Below are positions 1 to 5,707 of a stretch of 9,686 bases of DNA, one piece after another. Source of the DNA: DATBWZ01 sp036514535 (GTDB taxonomy: Bacteria; JAMCPX01; DATBWZ01); contig DATBWZ010000140.1 in NCBI GenBank assembly GCA_036514535.1, positions 1 to 9,686 on the forward strand, in the 5' to 3' direction. Numbering within the stretch: the stretch's first letter is position 1; every line of letters starts with the position of its first letter. The notes beneath the pieces are model-generated. The model was not told the origin of the DNA. It did no database searches and was given only the letters and a program-made list of their open reading frames with translations. A program made the position numbers and the translations under genes.

Positions 1-491
1 CAATAATTCCTGTTGAAAGAATAGAGCATGCAATTCTGCTTATCCGAGGACAGAAGGTTATGCTTGATGCTGAACTATCAATGCTCTATGGGGTTAAAAC
101 AAAGGTGCTATTGCAGGCAGTTAAGCGTAATATTGAAAGGTTTCCTGCTGACTTTATGTTTCAATTAACCAGGGATGAATTTAAAATCTTGAGGTCACAT
201 TTTGTGACCTCAAGTGAATGGGGAGGTCGCAGATATCAACCTTACGCCTTCACAGAGCAGGGCATAGCAATGCTTTCAAGTGTCCTGAATAGCACGAGGG
301 CAATCCAGGTGAATATTGAAATCATGAGGGCATTCGTGAAACTCAGGAGAATCCTTTCCTCAAATGCTGAACTTGCGCCTAAACTTGAGGCACTTGAGAA
401 AAAATACGATGCTAAATTCAGGGTTGTGTTTGATGCAATAAGGCAGTTGATGGCTCCTCCGAAGACAAAACGACATAGGATAGGATTTTGA
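1..491 (+). CDS. ORF6N-domain DNA-binding protein, 5' end cut by window edge
   Basis: The frame is open to the left edge. Codons from position 3 read IIPVERIEHAILLIRGQKV ahead of the first ATG (position 60), and this is the conserved start of the ORF6N domain, so that ATG is internal and the true start lies outside the window. The domain continues with LYGV, an NIERFPADFMFQLT-like segment, then GGRRYQPYAFTEQG and AMLSSVLNS, followed by a conserved amphipathic helix (IQVNIEIMRAFVKLR). The C-terminal tail is a short coiled-coil region (LAPKLEALEKKYD) ending in RHRIGF, the usual end of chromosomal ORF6N proteins, so the 3' end is intact. ORF6N is a KilA-N-related domain of phages and bacterial chromosomes and is thought to bind DNA; the precise role of these stand-alone chromosomal copies is unknown. 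No phage genes flank it here. A long perfect palindrome lies within the coding sequence at 188-214. Confidence 0.88.
   Translation, partial: IIPVERIEHAILLIRGQKVMLDAELSMLYGVKTKVLLQAVKRNIERFPADFMFQLTRDEFKILRSHFVTSSEWGGRRYQPYAFTEQGIAMLSSVLNSTRAIQVNIEIMRAFVKLRRILSSNAELAPKLEALEKKYDAKFRVVFDAIRQLMAPPKTKRHRIGF
188..214. repeat. Perfect 12-bp inverted repeat inside the ORF6N gene
   Basis: The left arm CTTGAGGTCACA (188-199) and right arm TGTGACCTCAAG (203-214) are exact reverse complements around a TTT spacer. The sequence codes for the conserved segment LRSHFVTSS of the ORF6N domain. It could act as an operator or a nucleoid or phage-type protein site, or form a strong mRNA hairpin. No function is known to me. 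Confidence 0.8.
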
Positions 492-501
492 TAAATCATT
501 T

Positions 502-529
502 TTGTCTTAAAAAAGAAACTTGGTATAAT
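502..529 (+). promoter_or_regulatory. Extended -10 promoter of cdd
   Basis: There is an exact -10 hexamer TATAAT at 524-529 preceded by TG at 521-522 (extended -10). A weaker -35-like TTGTCT lies at 502-507 with 16 bp between them. Transcription predicted about seven bases after the -10 falls at about 536, which is the first base of the cdd ATG. Confidence 0.7.
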
Positions 530-535
530 TTAATT

Positions 536-916
536 ATGAACGATAAGAAAAAACTTATCAATTCAGCAAAGCAATCTATGAAAAACGCATATGCGCCGTA
601 TTCAAAATTCCGTGTCGGGGCCGCCCTTTTAACGATTTCGGGCAAAATTTATACCGGCTGCAATATTGAGAACGCCTCTTTTGGGTTGACTTTATGTGCA
701 GAAAGGGTTGCTCTCTTCAAGGCGGTATCGGGCGGCGCAAAATCTTTTAAAAGTATTGCTATAGTCGCAACCAAAAATCCTGTTTATCCCTGCGGTGCAT
801 GCAGACAGGCGCTTTACGAATTTGCCCCTGGACTGAAGATTTTTGTGCTGGAAAAAAAGAGAATAGAAGAACTTGCACTGCAGGAACTCCTGCCGTTGGG
901 ATTTCATTTTATCTAA
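536..916 (+). CDS. cdd: Cytidine deaminase, tetrameric zinc type
   Basis: A 126-residue protein of the usual length for the homotetrameric cytidine deaminases, which hydrolyse cytidine and deoxycytidine to the uridine forms in pyrimidine salvage in the cytoplasm. Visible motifs are FRVGAALL (25-32), CNIENASFG (42-50) for nucleoside binding, CAE at 54-56 (zinc ligand Cys54 and proton-shuttling Glu56) and PCGACRQ at 85-91 (zinc ligands Cys86 and Cys89). Three cysteine ligands mark the Bacillus-like tetrameric class rather than the E. coli dimer. The ATG at 536 is chosen because homology begins right after it. A longer reading from TTG 488 would overlap the previous stop and add unrelated residues. 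No Shine-Dalgarno precedes the ATG; a TATAAT ends six bases upstream, implying a leaderless message. Confidence 0.95.
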   Translation: MNDKKKLINSAKQSMKNAYAPYSKFRVGAALLTISGKIYTGCNIENASFGLTLCAERVALFKAVSGGAKSFKSIAIVATKNPVYPCGACRQALYEFAPGLKIFVLEKKRIEELALQELLPLGFHFI

Positions 917-1054
917 AATAACAGGCGAATCCGTATCTTGCGAGGAGACTATTGTGACTCCGGCTGGTTTATAGGAAAGTGTTACTGGAAGCTAAAGCGG
1001 GACGAAAGATTTGGGTAACATTTTTTATGTGGCAATTCACAGTGCAATTGTTTC
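917..1054. other. Intergenic stretch between cdd and the rpoZ promoter
   Basis: About 140 bases hold no convincing reading frame. I compared it by eye with common riboswitch cores (cobalamin, c-di-GMP, SAM, TPP, FMN) and saw no acceptable match. The only structure I can support is the long-loop hairpin with a U-run at 976-1026. A shorter imperfect GGAG/CTCC pairing lies around 941-958. Confidence 0.5.
976..1026 (+). terminator. Possible cdd terminator, long-loop hairpin with U tract
   Basis: TGTTAC (980-985) pairs with GTAACA (1015-1020). The stem extends outward through G-U at 979/1021 and three A-T pairs (976-978 with 1022-1024), and inward by one wobble pair. A TTTTTT run (1021-1026) forms the distal arm and tail. 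The 28-base loop is unusually large for an intrinsic terminator, so an alternative structured RNA is possible. Confidence 0.4.
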
Positions 1055-1083
1055 TTGACAGAAAGATAAAGAATTATTATAAT
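1055..1083 (+). promoter_or_regulatory. Exact consensus sigma-70 promoter of rpoZ-rel
   Basis: TTGACA at 1055-1060 and TATAAT at 1078-1083 are both perfect hexamers separated by exactly 17 bp. The predicted start is near 1090, giving a leader of about 16 bases that begins at the AAGGAG ribosome site (1089-1094), 11 bases before the rpoZ ATG. Confidence 0.88.
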
Positions 1084-1105
1084 TTAATAAGGAGCGTATA
1101 TAACT

Positions 1106-1333
1106 ATGGCAAGAATTACCGTTGAAGATTGTTTAAAAAAAGTTCAAAACAGATTCGTCCTTGTGCATTTGGCCATAAAAAGGGCAAAACAGATTTTAAA
1201 TGGGGCAAGATTGTTAATTGATAACAAGGATAAAAATAAAGAAATAGTAGTTGCTCTTAGGGAGATTGCAATCGGGAAAGTGACGCCAATTTTTGAAAAA
1301 GAAACAAACATTCCGGAATACAAAGTTAAATAA
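1106..1333 (+). CDS. rpoZ: DNA-directed RNA polymerase omega subunit
   Basis: A 75-residue protein with the omega signature: MARITVEDCL at the start, NRFVLVHLAIKRAKQI as the first long helix, and the strongly conserved VVALREIAIGKV near residues 48-59. Omega binds the beta-prime C-terminal region, helps assemble RNA polymerase and, in many bacteria, forms part of a (p)ppGpp binding site. It lies 29 bp upstream of rel on the same strand, an arrangement also known from other bacteria (as in rpoZ-spoT of E. coli), so the polymerase subunit and the ppGpp enzyme are probably co-transcribed from the consensus promoter at 1055-1083. The ATG at 1106 is supported by AAGGAG 11 bases upstream. The protein is at the short end of the family but shows no internal loss. 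Confidence 0.93.
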   Translation: MARITVEDCLKKVQNRFVLVHLAIKRAKQILNGARLLIDNKDKNKEIVVALREIAIGKVTPIFEKETNIPEYKVK

Positions 1334-1362
1334 TATCTACCCTGCCTGATCGTTAGCCTTTA

Positions 1363-3513
1363 ATGGCGCGTTTGAATGAAATAATTGATAAGATTTATGC
1401 CTATAATCCGGATGCGGATATTGCTCTGGTCAACAAAGCCTATGTGTTTTCGGCAAAGGTGCACCAGGGGCAGGTAAGAAGATCAGGCGAACCCTACCTC
1501 AGTCATCCACTTGAGGTTGCCAGTATAATTGCAGACTTGAAGATGGATACCCAAAGTGTATCTACAGGGCTTCTTCACGATACCATAGAGGATACATGGA
1601 CTACCCTGGAGGAATTGGAGAATTTATTCGGAAAGGAGGTAGCCGAACTTGTAGACGGAGTAACTAAGGTAAGCCGCCTTTCCTTTACTTCCGATATGGA
1701 TGAGCAGGCGGATAACTTCAGAAAGATGATCCTTGCAATGTCAAAGGATATAAGAGTAATTGTAATCAAACTCGCTGACAGACTCCACAATATGAGGACG
1801 CTTAACTATCTGCCAGAGGAGAGACAAAAAGAAATAGCAAAGGAGACACAGGATATTTATGCACCAATAGCTCACAGGCTCGGAATAGACTGGATTAAGT
1901 CCGAGCTTGAAGATATTGCATTCAGATTTTTGAAGCCCGAACAGTACCTCCTTATTGCCAGGAAGCTTGCAAAAACCAAAAAGGAGAGAGAAATATATTT
2001 AGAGGAAGCTCGGGGTAAACTTTCGGAATTATTAAGCAAAAATAATATTAATGCCGAGGTATACGGCAGAGTAAAAAACATTTACAGCATCTATAAAAAA
2101 ATGGAAAAAGAAGATCTACCTTTTGAAGATATTTACGATATAGTTGGATTCAGAATTGTTGTGAACACTGTGATGGAGTGCTATCAGGCGCTCGGTATCG
2201 TTCATTCCCATTGGAAACCGATCCCTGGAAGGTTTAAGGATTATGTGGCAATGCCTAAACCAAATATGTATCAATCCCTTCATACCGCCATTATAGGCCC
2301 CAGGCGCGAGAGGATGGAGATACAGATTAGGACACTGGAGATGCACAGGATATCAGAGGAGGGCATTGCCGCACACTGGACATATAAAGAAGGTAAAAAA
2401 GTAGAGGCAAAGGATATAGAAAGTTTTGCATGGTTGAGGCAGCTGCTTGAATGGCAGAAGGAACTAGATGACCCTTCTGAGTTTCTTGAAAGCATGAAAA
2501 TAGATCTTTTTCCTGACGAAGTCTATGTGTTTACGCCGAAAGGGGATGTGAAAATTCTGCCTAAAGATGCGACTCCTGTTGATTTTGCGTACAGCATTCA
2601 TACAGATATAGGCAACCACTGCAGCGGCGCAAAGGTTAATGGCAGGATTGTGCCTTTAAGATTCCAGTTAAAAAGCGGAGATACTATTGAGATCATAACC
2701 TCCCAAAAAAACGCCCCCAGCAAAGACTGGCTGAAGTTCGTAAAAACCTCCAGGGCCAGAACGAAGATCAGGGAATTGTTAAAGCGGAGCGAAAAAGAGC
2801 GGAGCGAAACCCTTGGCAGGGAGATTTTTGAACGTGAAGTTGAGAAATTTGGTAAACATTTATTGAAATACATTAAAGAATCCGAGATGCCTGCAATTGC
2901 ACAGCAGTTCAATTATTCGGATATAAATAAATTCTATTCCTCAATAGCTTACGGAAGACTTAAGACTCATAATATTCTCAAAAAGATCCTTCCAAAAGAA
3001 GAGTTGATAAAAACAGCTGAACAGGAAGAAGGTTTTATAGAGAAGCTGTTTAAGAGCGCGATCAGAAAATCTCGCGCAGGAGTAAAGGTCAAAGGAATTG
3101 ATGATGTTCTTATAAGATTTGCCAAGTGCTGTCTGCCAATTCCAGATGAACCAATCATCGGGTTTATAACAAGGGGGAAAGGAATAACCGTCCATAATCG
3201 GGATTGCCCGAGGGTTTTTGAAATTGATCCTGAGCGGCGGGTGGATGTGGAATGGGCTTCTTCTGATAATGCATTATATTCTATCAAATTAAAGGTTATA
3301 TGCTTTGACAAGCCAGGAATGCTTGCTGCCATTACCAAGTCTATATCATCCTCAAATGTCAATATTCAGAAAGCGGATGTAAGGACTCTCAGTAACAACA
3401 GGGCAATTAACACTTTTTATGTGGAAGTATTAAATCAAAACCAATTTAAGAATATGTTAAAGGCTCTTGAAAAGGTAAAGGGGGTTGTCTCAGTGGAGAG
3501 GGTGAAAGGATAA
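1363..3513 (+). CDS. rel: Bifunctional (p)ppGpp synthetase/hydrolase, RelA/SpoT family
   Basis: A full-length 716-residue long RSH enzyme that makes and degrades the alarmone (p)ppGpp in the stringent response. The N-terminal HD hydrolase is intact, with His48, HDTIED at 72-77 and Asp139 in KLADRLHNMRTL. The synthetase domain follows: GRVKNIYSIYKK near 236, FEDIYDIVGFR near 255 and RFKD at 290-293. RxKD is the form seen in bifunctional enzymes, whereas RelA-only proteins carry ExDD. TGS runs from about 386 to 447, then a helical region, the zinc-finger domain with Cys589, Cys590, His611 and Cys615, and a C-terminal ACT domain from about 640. Both activities therefore look retained, with ribosome-sensing domains. 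An in-frame stop at 1354 fixes the ATG at 1363. It has no clear Shine-Dalgarno, suggesting dependence on rpoZ translation. The stop abuts the stop of rpmB. Confidence 0.96.
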   Translation: MARLNEIIDKIYAYNPDADIALVNKAYVFSAKVHQGQVRRSGEPYLSHPLEVASIIADLKMDTQSVSTGLLHDTIEDTWTTLEELENLFGKEVAELVDGVTKVSRLSFTSDMDEQADNFRKMILAMSKDIRVIVIKLADRLHNMRTLNYLPEERQKEIAKETQDIYAPIAHRLGIDWIKSELEDIAFRFLKPEQYLLIARKLAKTKKEREIYLEEARGKLSELLSKNNINAEVYGRVKNIYSIYKKMEKEDLPFEDIYDIVGFRIVVNTVMECYQALGIVHSHWKPIPGRFKDYVAMPKPNMYQSLHTAIIGPRRERMEIQIRTLEMHRISEEGIAAHWTYKEGKKVEAKDIESFAWLRQLLEWQKELDDPSEFLESMKIDLFPDEVYVFTPKGDVKILPKDATPVDFAYSIHTDIGNHCSGAKVNGRIVPLRFQLKSGDTIEIITSQKNAPSKDWLKFVKTSRARTKIRELLKRSEKERSETLGREIFEREVEKFGKHLLKYIKESEMPAIAQQFNYSDINKFYSSIAYGRLKTHNILKKILPKEELIKTAEQEEGFIEKLFKSAIRKSRAGVKVKGIDDVLIRFAKCCLPIPDEPIIGFITRGKGITVHNRDCPRVFEIDPERRVDVEWASSDNALYSIKLKVICFDKPGMLAAITKSISSSNVNIQKADVRTLSNNRAINTFYVEVLNQNQFKNMLKALEKVKGVVSVERVKG

Positions 3514-3542
3514 TCAGGCAGCTTTCCGTATTTTGCCTGATT
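3512..3542. terminator. Hairpin shared by convergent rel and rpmB
   Basis: AATCAGGCA (3512-3520) and TGCCTGATT (3534-3542) are a perfect 9-bp inverted repeat with a 13-base loop. The left arm covers the last bases of the rel stop codon and the whole rpmB stop codon. U tracts on either side are short, so termination by this hairpin is likely but imperfectly supported. It sits mostly inside the last codons of rpmB. Confidence 0.6.
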
Positions 3543-3705
3543 TAATGCACTGGGTACATGCCTTTATTTTTTTTACGCCGTCTTTGGTCTGGATTTTTAT
3601 GTTCTTCAGATTTGGCAACCAGTTTCTCCGCCGTTTATTGTTTGCATGGCTGACCCGATTTCCCGAAGAGGGTTTCTTTCCACAAATTTCGCATGTTCTT
3701 GCCAT
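3514..3705 (-). CDS. rpmB: 50S ribosomal protein L28, zinc-ribbon form
   Basis: A 63-residue protein matching bacterial L28: MARTCEICGKKP, GNRVSHANNKRRRNWLPNL and a C-terminal KACTQCIKSGKI. L28 is a small basic protein of the large ribosomal subunit near the E site. This copy carries two CxxC pairs (Cys5/Cys8 and Cys50/Cys53), the zinc-binding C+ version rather than the cysteine-free version. The ATG is well supported by AGGAGG (complement of 3711-3716) five bases upstream. It has its own promoter overlapping the end of pgsA (3726-3754) and may also receive readthrough from the pgsA operon. No rpmG or other ribosomal gene accompanies it. Its end faces the end of rel with no intervening base. 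Confidence 0.96.
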   Translation of the reverse strand: MARTCEICGKKPSSGNRVSHANNKRRRNWLPNLKNIKIQTKDGVKKIKACTQCIKSGKIRKAA

Positions 3706-3725
3706 AAAAACCTCCTGAGTGGTTG

Positions 3726-3754
3726 ATTTTATACGATAGAAACATGCTTGGCAA
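3726..3754 (-). promoter_or_regulatory. Promoter of rpmB
   Basis: Read on the minus strand, TTGCCA (3754-3749) and TAAAAT (3731-3726) are separated by 17 bp, each one base or so from consensus. The -35 lies just downstream of the pgsA stop. The predicted start is near 3719, leaving a leader of about 14 bases that contains the AGGAGG site. Confidence 0.6.
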
Positions 3755-3755
3755 G

Positions 3756-4358
3756 TTATTTTTTTGCAATTTCGTCAATAAAATTTTTACTGTAACTTGC
3801 TCCTGACCAGACAGAGACGATAAAAGCAAGCCAGAGTGTTACGTTGCCGATTAGTTTTGCGTCAATAATAATGCCCAAGATATTTATCGGATGAAATATC
3901 AGAAGCGCTCCCAATGCTATTGACAATAGAATGGTTTTCAGTTTACCACCGCTTGAGGCAGAAATAATTACGCCTTCGGATGCTGCAATTGCCCTTATTC
4001 CTGTTACTGTAATCTCACGCGATATTAATATTACAGCCATCCAGGCCGCTATGCGGTTCAACGGGATAAGCATTATAATCGCGGATATTACAAGTATCTT
4101 ATCTGCTATGGGATCAAGGAGCTTTCCAAAATCTGTTATAATTTTGTATTTTCGGGCTAGATAACCATCAACATAGTCCGAGATAGAGGCAATTATGAAG
4201 AAAATGGCTGCTGTCCAGCTGAGGATAATGTTGGCGTAGTAGTTATTTTTATACGCTTCCAGAAACCAGAGCAATATTATTACGAGCAGGGCAAGAAGAA
4301 TGCGGCTGAATGTGATAATGTTTGGGATGTTCCAGAATTTCTCTGAATTTGACTGCAT
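3756..4358 (-). CDS. pgsA: CDP-diacylglycerol-glycerol-3-phosphate 3-phosphatidyltransferase
   Basis: A 200-residue inner-membrane enzyme that joins CDP-diacylglycerol and glycerol-3-phosphate to phosphatidylglycerolphosphate, the committed step toward phosphatidylglycerol and cardiolipin. It shows the complete CDP-alcohol phosphotransferase signature D-x2-DG-x2-AR-x8-G-x3-D-x3-D with Asp61, Asp64, Gly65, Ala68, Arg69, Gly78, Asp82 and Asp86. The N-terminal NIPNIITFSRI segment and several hydrophobic stretches (about 15-32, 42-60, 88-104 and in the C-terminal third) fit the six-helix fold. The start lies two bases after the stop of the TPR-AIM24 gene, with no strong Shine-Dalgarno, so translation is probably coupled. 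A small hairpin sits at this junction. The start residues MQSNSEKFWNIPN are consistent with the family. Confidence 0.94.
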   Translation of the reverse strand: MQSNSEKFWNIPNIITFSRILLALLVIILLWFLEAYKNNYYANIILSWTAAIFFIIASISDYVDGYLARKYKIITDFGKLLDPIADKILVISAIIMLIPLNRIAAWMAVILISREITVTGIRAIAASEGVIISASSGGKLKTILLSIALGALLIFHPINILGIIIDAKLIGNVTLWLAFIVSVWSGASYSKNFIDEIAKK

Positions 4359-4359
4359 T

Positions 4360-4376
4360 TTCAGCCGGAAGCTGAA
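4360..4376 (-). promoter_or_regulatory. Small hairpin at the TPR-AIM24/pgsA junction
   Basis: TTCAGC and GCTGAA form a perfect 6-bp stem around a five-base loop. In the minus-strand mRNA it covers the stop codon of the upstream gene and ends one base before the junction with the pgsA ATG. It could tune initiation of pgsA, or it may be chance. Confidence 0.35.
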
Positions 4377-5698
4377 TTCAGGATGACCATTCCATCCCCC
4401 TTAAAGTCTATCATGGACCTTTTATCCTTTCCCTGCGGATTCGGTATTTCAACTATCCTAAGCTGCGGTATAAGTTTTCCGTACCACCCAAGAAGAGATA
4501 GAAGGTCAACAGTTAACACTCTTTGAACTGTGCTTGTCATGCTTATCAGTTCACCTTTTGTCTCAAGGACGATTACCCCTTTGCCCCAGAAATGAACAAG
4601 ATTTAGATCCTCTGCGCCCTCGGTCTGGATTCTGCCGTTTTCCCATTCAAAATTGCCGTAAAAAGACAGCAACTTAGGTTCAGAAATAAATATGTGACCA
4701 TCCTCAATTTTGAAGATCTGCGGTTTGCTATTGGATAAAGTCAGTAAAATTCTGCCTGTTCCGTGTATTCTCTGTATCGGGTTCTCCTTGCTTCCGAAGA
4801 CCGCTTTTGTTTCTTTTCCCTTAAATCTCTTTAACTCGGGGGAAAATTTAAGTTCTCCGTAGATGGCGAGGGTATCGGAAAGCTTACTGAATGCTGTTGA
4901 ATTATTCACCCCAATTACAAGAAGTTTTTCGTTGAGTATTTTCACCCCCTCTATGTCCGATGCCTTTAATTCTGCATTATTTGTTATCTCTTCCAGGGTT
5001 GAGATGCCGGCAAAGGGGGCAGTGGGCGCTGTTTCCTCAGGTTTTTCAGTTGCGCTTGCCCCAGGCGGCGATTCTTTTTCCTGAGGAGATTTTACTTCTT
5101 GCGTTTCTTCTTGTTTTTGTTGCTCCTGAATTTCTTTCGGCAGTTCCTCCGGCTGACTGGCAAGGATCTTCGCTTCCTCTTCTTGAAGTTTTTCCTTAAT
5201 ATCTGCCGGAAGCGCTGCTTTGTTCATGACCTCTTTTATCTTTTGTTCCATTTTTTCCACCATTTTGGGTGATTTTCCGAGTTCAAATTCCTGTTTTGCA
5301 AGCTCAAATTCTCCTATTTTGGAATAGGCAAGCCCAAGATAATTGTGTGTATTGCTATTTGTTTTGTCCATTTCAAGAGCCTTTTTAAGTTCAGGAATTG
5401 ATTTATCGTACTGTTCCATTTTAATATAAGCGAGTCCGATGTTTGTATAGAGAGTTGATACATTTGAATTTCTCTTGATGAGTTGTTTGAATATATCCAC
5501 AGCCTTTTGCAGATCTTCAAGTTTAAAAAAGACCATGCCGATCAGGTTAAGCGCTCTGTCGTCATTTGGTTTTATTGTTAAAGCGGCCTCAAGTTCGTCC
5601 TTTGCCTCAACGAGGTTGTTATTTTGCAGAAATTTTCTTGCATTCTTAAAATGCTGATCGAAGGGCGTGTCCTTTTCCTTAAGGTTCTTTTTTACCAT
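4361..5698 (-). CDS. TPR protein with AIM24-like C-terminal domain
   Basis: A 445-residue protein in three parts. Residues about 13-148 form four tetratricopeptide repeats with typical A/G/Y positions (for example LYTNIGLAYIKMEQYDKSIPELKKALEMD, here residues 83-111), usually a protein-binding scaffold. Residues about 160-230 are a charged, Glu/Gln/Pro-rich linker likely to be disordered. Residues about 250-445 are beta-rich and resemble the AIM24/TRAP-like family, with repeated short hydrophobic strands such as IHGTGRILLTL and GVIVLETKGELI. The biochemical role of bacterial AIM24 proteins is not established. There is no signal peptide or membrane span, so it is probably cytoplasmic. ATG 5698 has AGGAGG (complement of 5704-5709) overlapping the transglycosylase stop. 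It lies in an operon between the lytic transglycosylase and pgsA, hinting at an envelope-related scaffold, which is inference only. Confidence 0.82.
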   Translation of the reverse strand: MVKKNLKEKDTPFDQHFKNARKFLQNNNLVEAKDELEAALTIKPNDDRALNLIGMVFFKLEDLQKAVDIFKQLIKRNSNVSTLYTNIGLAYIKMEQYDKSIPELKKALEMDKTNSNTHNYLGLAYSKIGEFELAKQEFELGKSPKMVEKMEQKIKEVMNKAALPADIKEKLQEEEAKILASQPEELPKEIQEQQKQEETQEVKSPQEKESPPGASATEKPEETAPTAPFAGISTLEEITNNAELKASDIEGVKILNEKLLVIGVNNSTAFSKLSDTLAIYGELKFSPELKRFKGKETKAVFGSKENPIQRIHGTGRILLTLSNSKPQIFKIEDGHIFISEPKLLSFYGNFEWENGRIQTEGAEDLNLVHFWGKGVIVLETKGELISMTSTVQRVLTVDLLSLLGWYGKLIPQLRIVEIPNPQGKDKRSMIDFKGDGMVILNSASG

Positions 5699-5707
5699 CA
5701 GTCCCTC

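Noticed and set aside
60..62. ATG 60 as the start of the ORF6N protein
   Set aside because: The 19 codons before it are in frame and encode the conserved first part of the ORF6N domain, so the gene begins outside the window.
488..535. Earlier TTG start for cdd, adding 16 residues
   Set aside because: It overlaps the ORF6N stop, lies across the promoter hexamers, and the extra residues have no place in cytidine deaminases, whose homology begins at the ATG at 536.
917..1054. Cobalamin or c-di-GMP riboswitch
   Set aside because: Fragments such as GGGACGAAAG look reminiscent, but the ordered core motifs of neither class are present, and rpoZ has its own promoter downstream.
1343..1350. TGCCTGAT before rel matching TGCCTGAT after rel (3534-3541)
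   Set aside because: Eight bases are too short to indicate flanking repeats; there is no sign that rel was inserted.
2598..2912. Long minus-strand frame inside rel
   Set aside because: It is antisense to the TGS and linker codons of a clearly intact rel, with no recognisable protein.
3741..3766. Hairpin AACATGC/GCAAGTT followed by a T run as a plus-strand terminator
   Set aside because: It has one mismatch in a seven-base stem, overlaps the rpmB -35 box, and has no plus-strand gene before it other than rel, which already has a hairpin at its stop.
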